Shown here: piece by piece, positions 5,254-5,771 of the stretch | Position numbering within the stretch: the stretch's first letter is position 1 | Layout: each line of letters starts with the position of its first letter | NCBI GenBank assembly: GCA_026982275.1 | Contig: JALSHK010000047.1 | Location: 1-5,771, forward strand | Direction: 5' to 3' | Origin: Paracoccaceae bacterium | GTDB taxonomy: Bacteria > Pseudomonadota > Alphaproteobacteria > Rhodobacterales > Rhodobacteraceae | DNA length: 5,771 nt | Program-made: the position numbers and the translations under genes | Notes under the pieces: generated by a model | The model's input: only the letters and a program-made list of their open reading frames with translations | What the model was told of the DNA's origin: nothing | Database searches by the model: none

Positions 5254-5771
5254 ATGGCACGCTCTTGGGAAGAATTTGAAAACAAAACCGCGACGCGAAA
5301 TCTGAAGCTGGAATCCACCCGCGCGATGGTCAATGCGGCTATCAGCGAAGGTCGCGTTGGTTTGGCGTTCCAGCCGATATTTCGCTCCGGTCCCCGGTCA
5401 TTGATCGCCTTTCACGAAGGGCTTATCCGCATTCGGGACCGGGACGGGAGGAATGTGCCGGCGGGGGAATTCATTCCAGCCATCGAAAATACTTCTCTGG
5501 TGCAGGCGATTGATAGAATCGCGCTTGAAAAAACCTTTGATATGCTGCGGGCCGATCCGCGCCAGCGCCTGTCGGTAAATATTTCCATGAACACCATCGG
5601 CGACGAGGGCTGGATGGGTATTTTGCAGCGCGCCTGTCATGACACCCCTCATATCGCGGATCGCTTGATCGTAGAGATAACTGAATCTGCGCCCATTCAA
5701 GACCCGGAATTTATTGCCTATTTCATGGAAAAAGGGCACAGGCTGGGCTGTAGCTTCGCGATTGATGATTT
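5254..5771 (+). CDS. EAL-domain c-di-GMP phosphodiesterase, N-terminal part (cut by right window edge)
   Basis: The frame is open for 172 codons and runs off the window. After about 35 N-terminal residues without a membrane segment or signal peptide, an EAL domain begins directly: LAFQPIF (37-43, Q40), HEGLIR (54-59, the EAL motif as E55-G-L with arginine R59), FIPAIENT (73-80), SVNIS (107-111, N109), EITES (141-145, E141) and IDD (170-172, the start of the DDFG motif). All metal- and substrate-binding residues visible so far in active phosphodiesterases are present, so it probably hydrolyses c-di-GMP to pGpG in the cytoplasm. No GGDEF domain precedes it. The later catalytic lysine and the loop-6 and ExxE residues lie beyond the window, so activity is not proved. 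It has its own upstream regulatory region with repeats and a CtrA-like box. Confidence 0.93.
   Translation, partial: MARSWEEFENKTATRNLKLESTRAMVNAAISEGRVGLAFQPIFRSGPRSLIAFHEGLIRIRDRDGRNVPAGEFIPAIENTSLVQAIDRIALEKTFDMLRADPRQRLSVNISMNTIGDEGWMGILQRACHDTPHIADRLIVEITESAPIQDPEFIAYFMEKGHRLGCSFAIDD

Noticed and set aside
5398..5739. A 113-codon minus-strand open frame opposite the EAL gene
   Set aside because: The plus strand carries all EAL motifs in one frame; the opposite frame has no recognisable features.

Overview
The window looks like chromosomal DNA from an alphaproteobacterium, most likely of the Rhodobacteraceae (Roseobacter/Rhodobacter) type. The reasons are the moderately high GC content, the gene order tlpA / argH / small lipoprotein / DUF2834 / lysA / TIGR02302 (DUF4175), which I recall from that family, and a CtrA-like box upstream of a c-di-GMP gene. 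This assignment rests on memory and inspection; no database search was run.

Layout. Positions 4536 down to 1 on the minus strand form one compact, apparently co-transcribed gene string. It runs argH (4536-3142), a 33-residue LptM-like lipoprotein gene (3145-3044), a secreted cysteine-free protein with a molybdopterin-oxidoreductase-like fold (3006-2452), a small DUF2834 membrane protein (2403-2089), lysA (2089-818) and the N-terminal third of a large DUF4175/TIGR02302 membrane protein (808 to the left edge). Gaps are -2, 37, 48, -1 and 9 bases, and three junctions suggest translational coupling. Diverging from argH across only 27 bases is a TlpA/ResA-type thiol-disulfide oxidoreductase gene (4564-5139, plus). 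An AT-rich 114-base intergenic region follows, with three 11-bp tandem repeats and a CtrA-like dyad. The window ends inside an EAL-domain c-di-GMP phosphodiesterase gene (5254 to the right edge, plus).

How the genes fit together. ArgH makes the last step of arginine synthesis and LysA the last step of lysine synthesis by decarboxylating meso-DAP, which is also a peptidoglycan precursor. The genes lying between and after them are mostly envelope genes: an outer-membrane lipoprotein likely to assist the LPS translocon, an exported protein, a small inner-membrane protein and a large inner-membrane protein. The string therefore combines amino-acid biosynthesis with envelope maintenance. The EAL gene has its own regulatory region and appears to be a separate transcription unit.

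The core genes are ordinary. The most interesting points are the very small lipoprotein gene overlapping argH, the Moco-fold protein without any cysteine, and the helically phased repeats next to the CtrA-like box. No mobile element, CRISPR array, RNA gene or convincing intrinsic terminator was seen.
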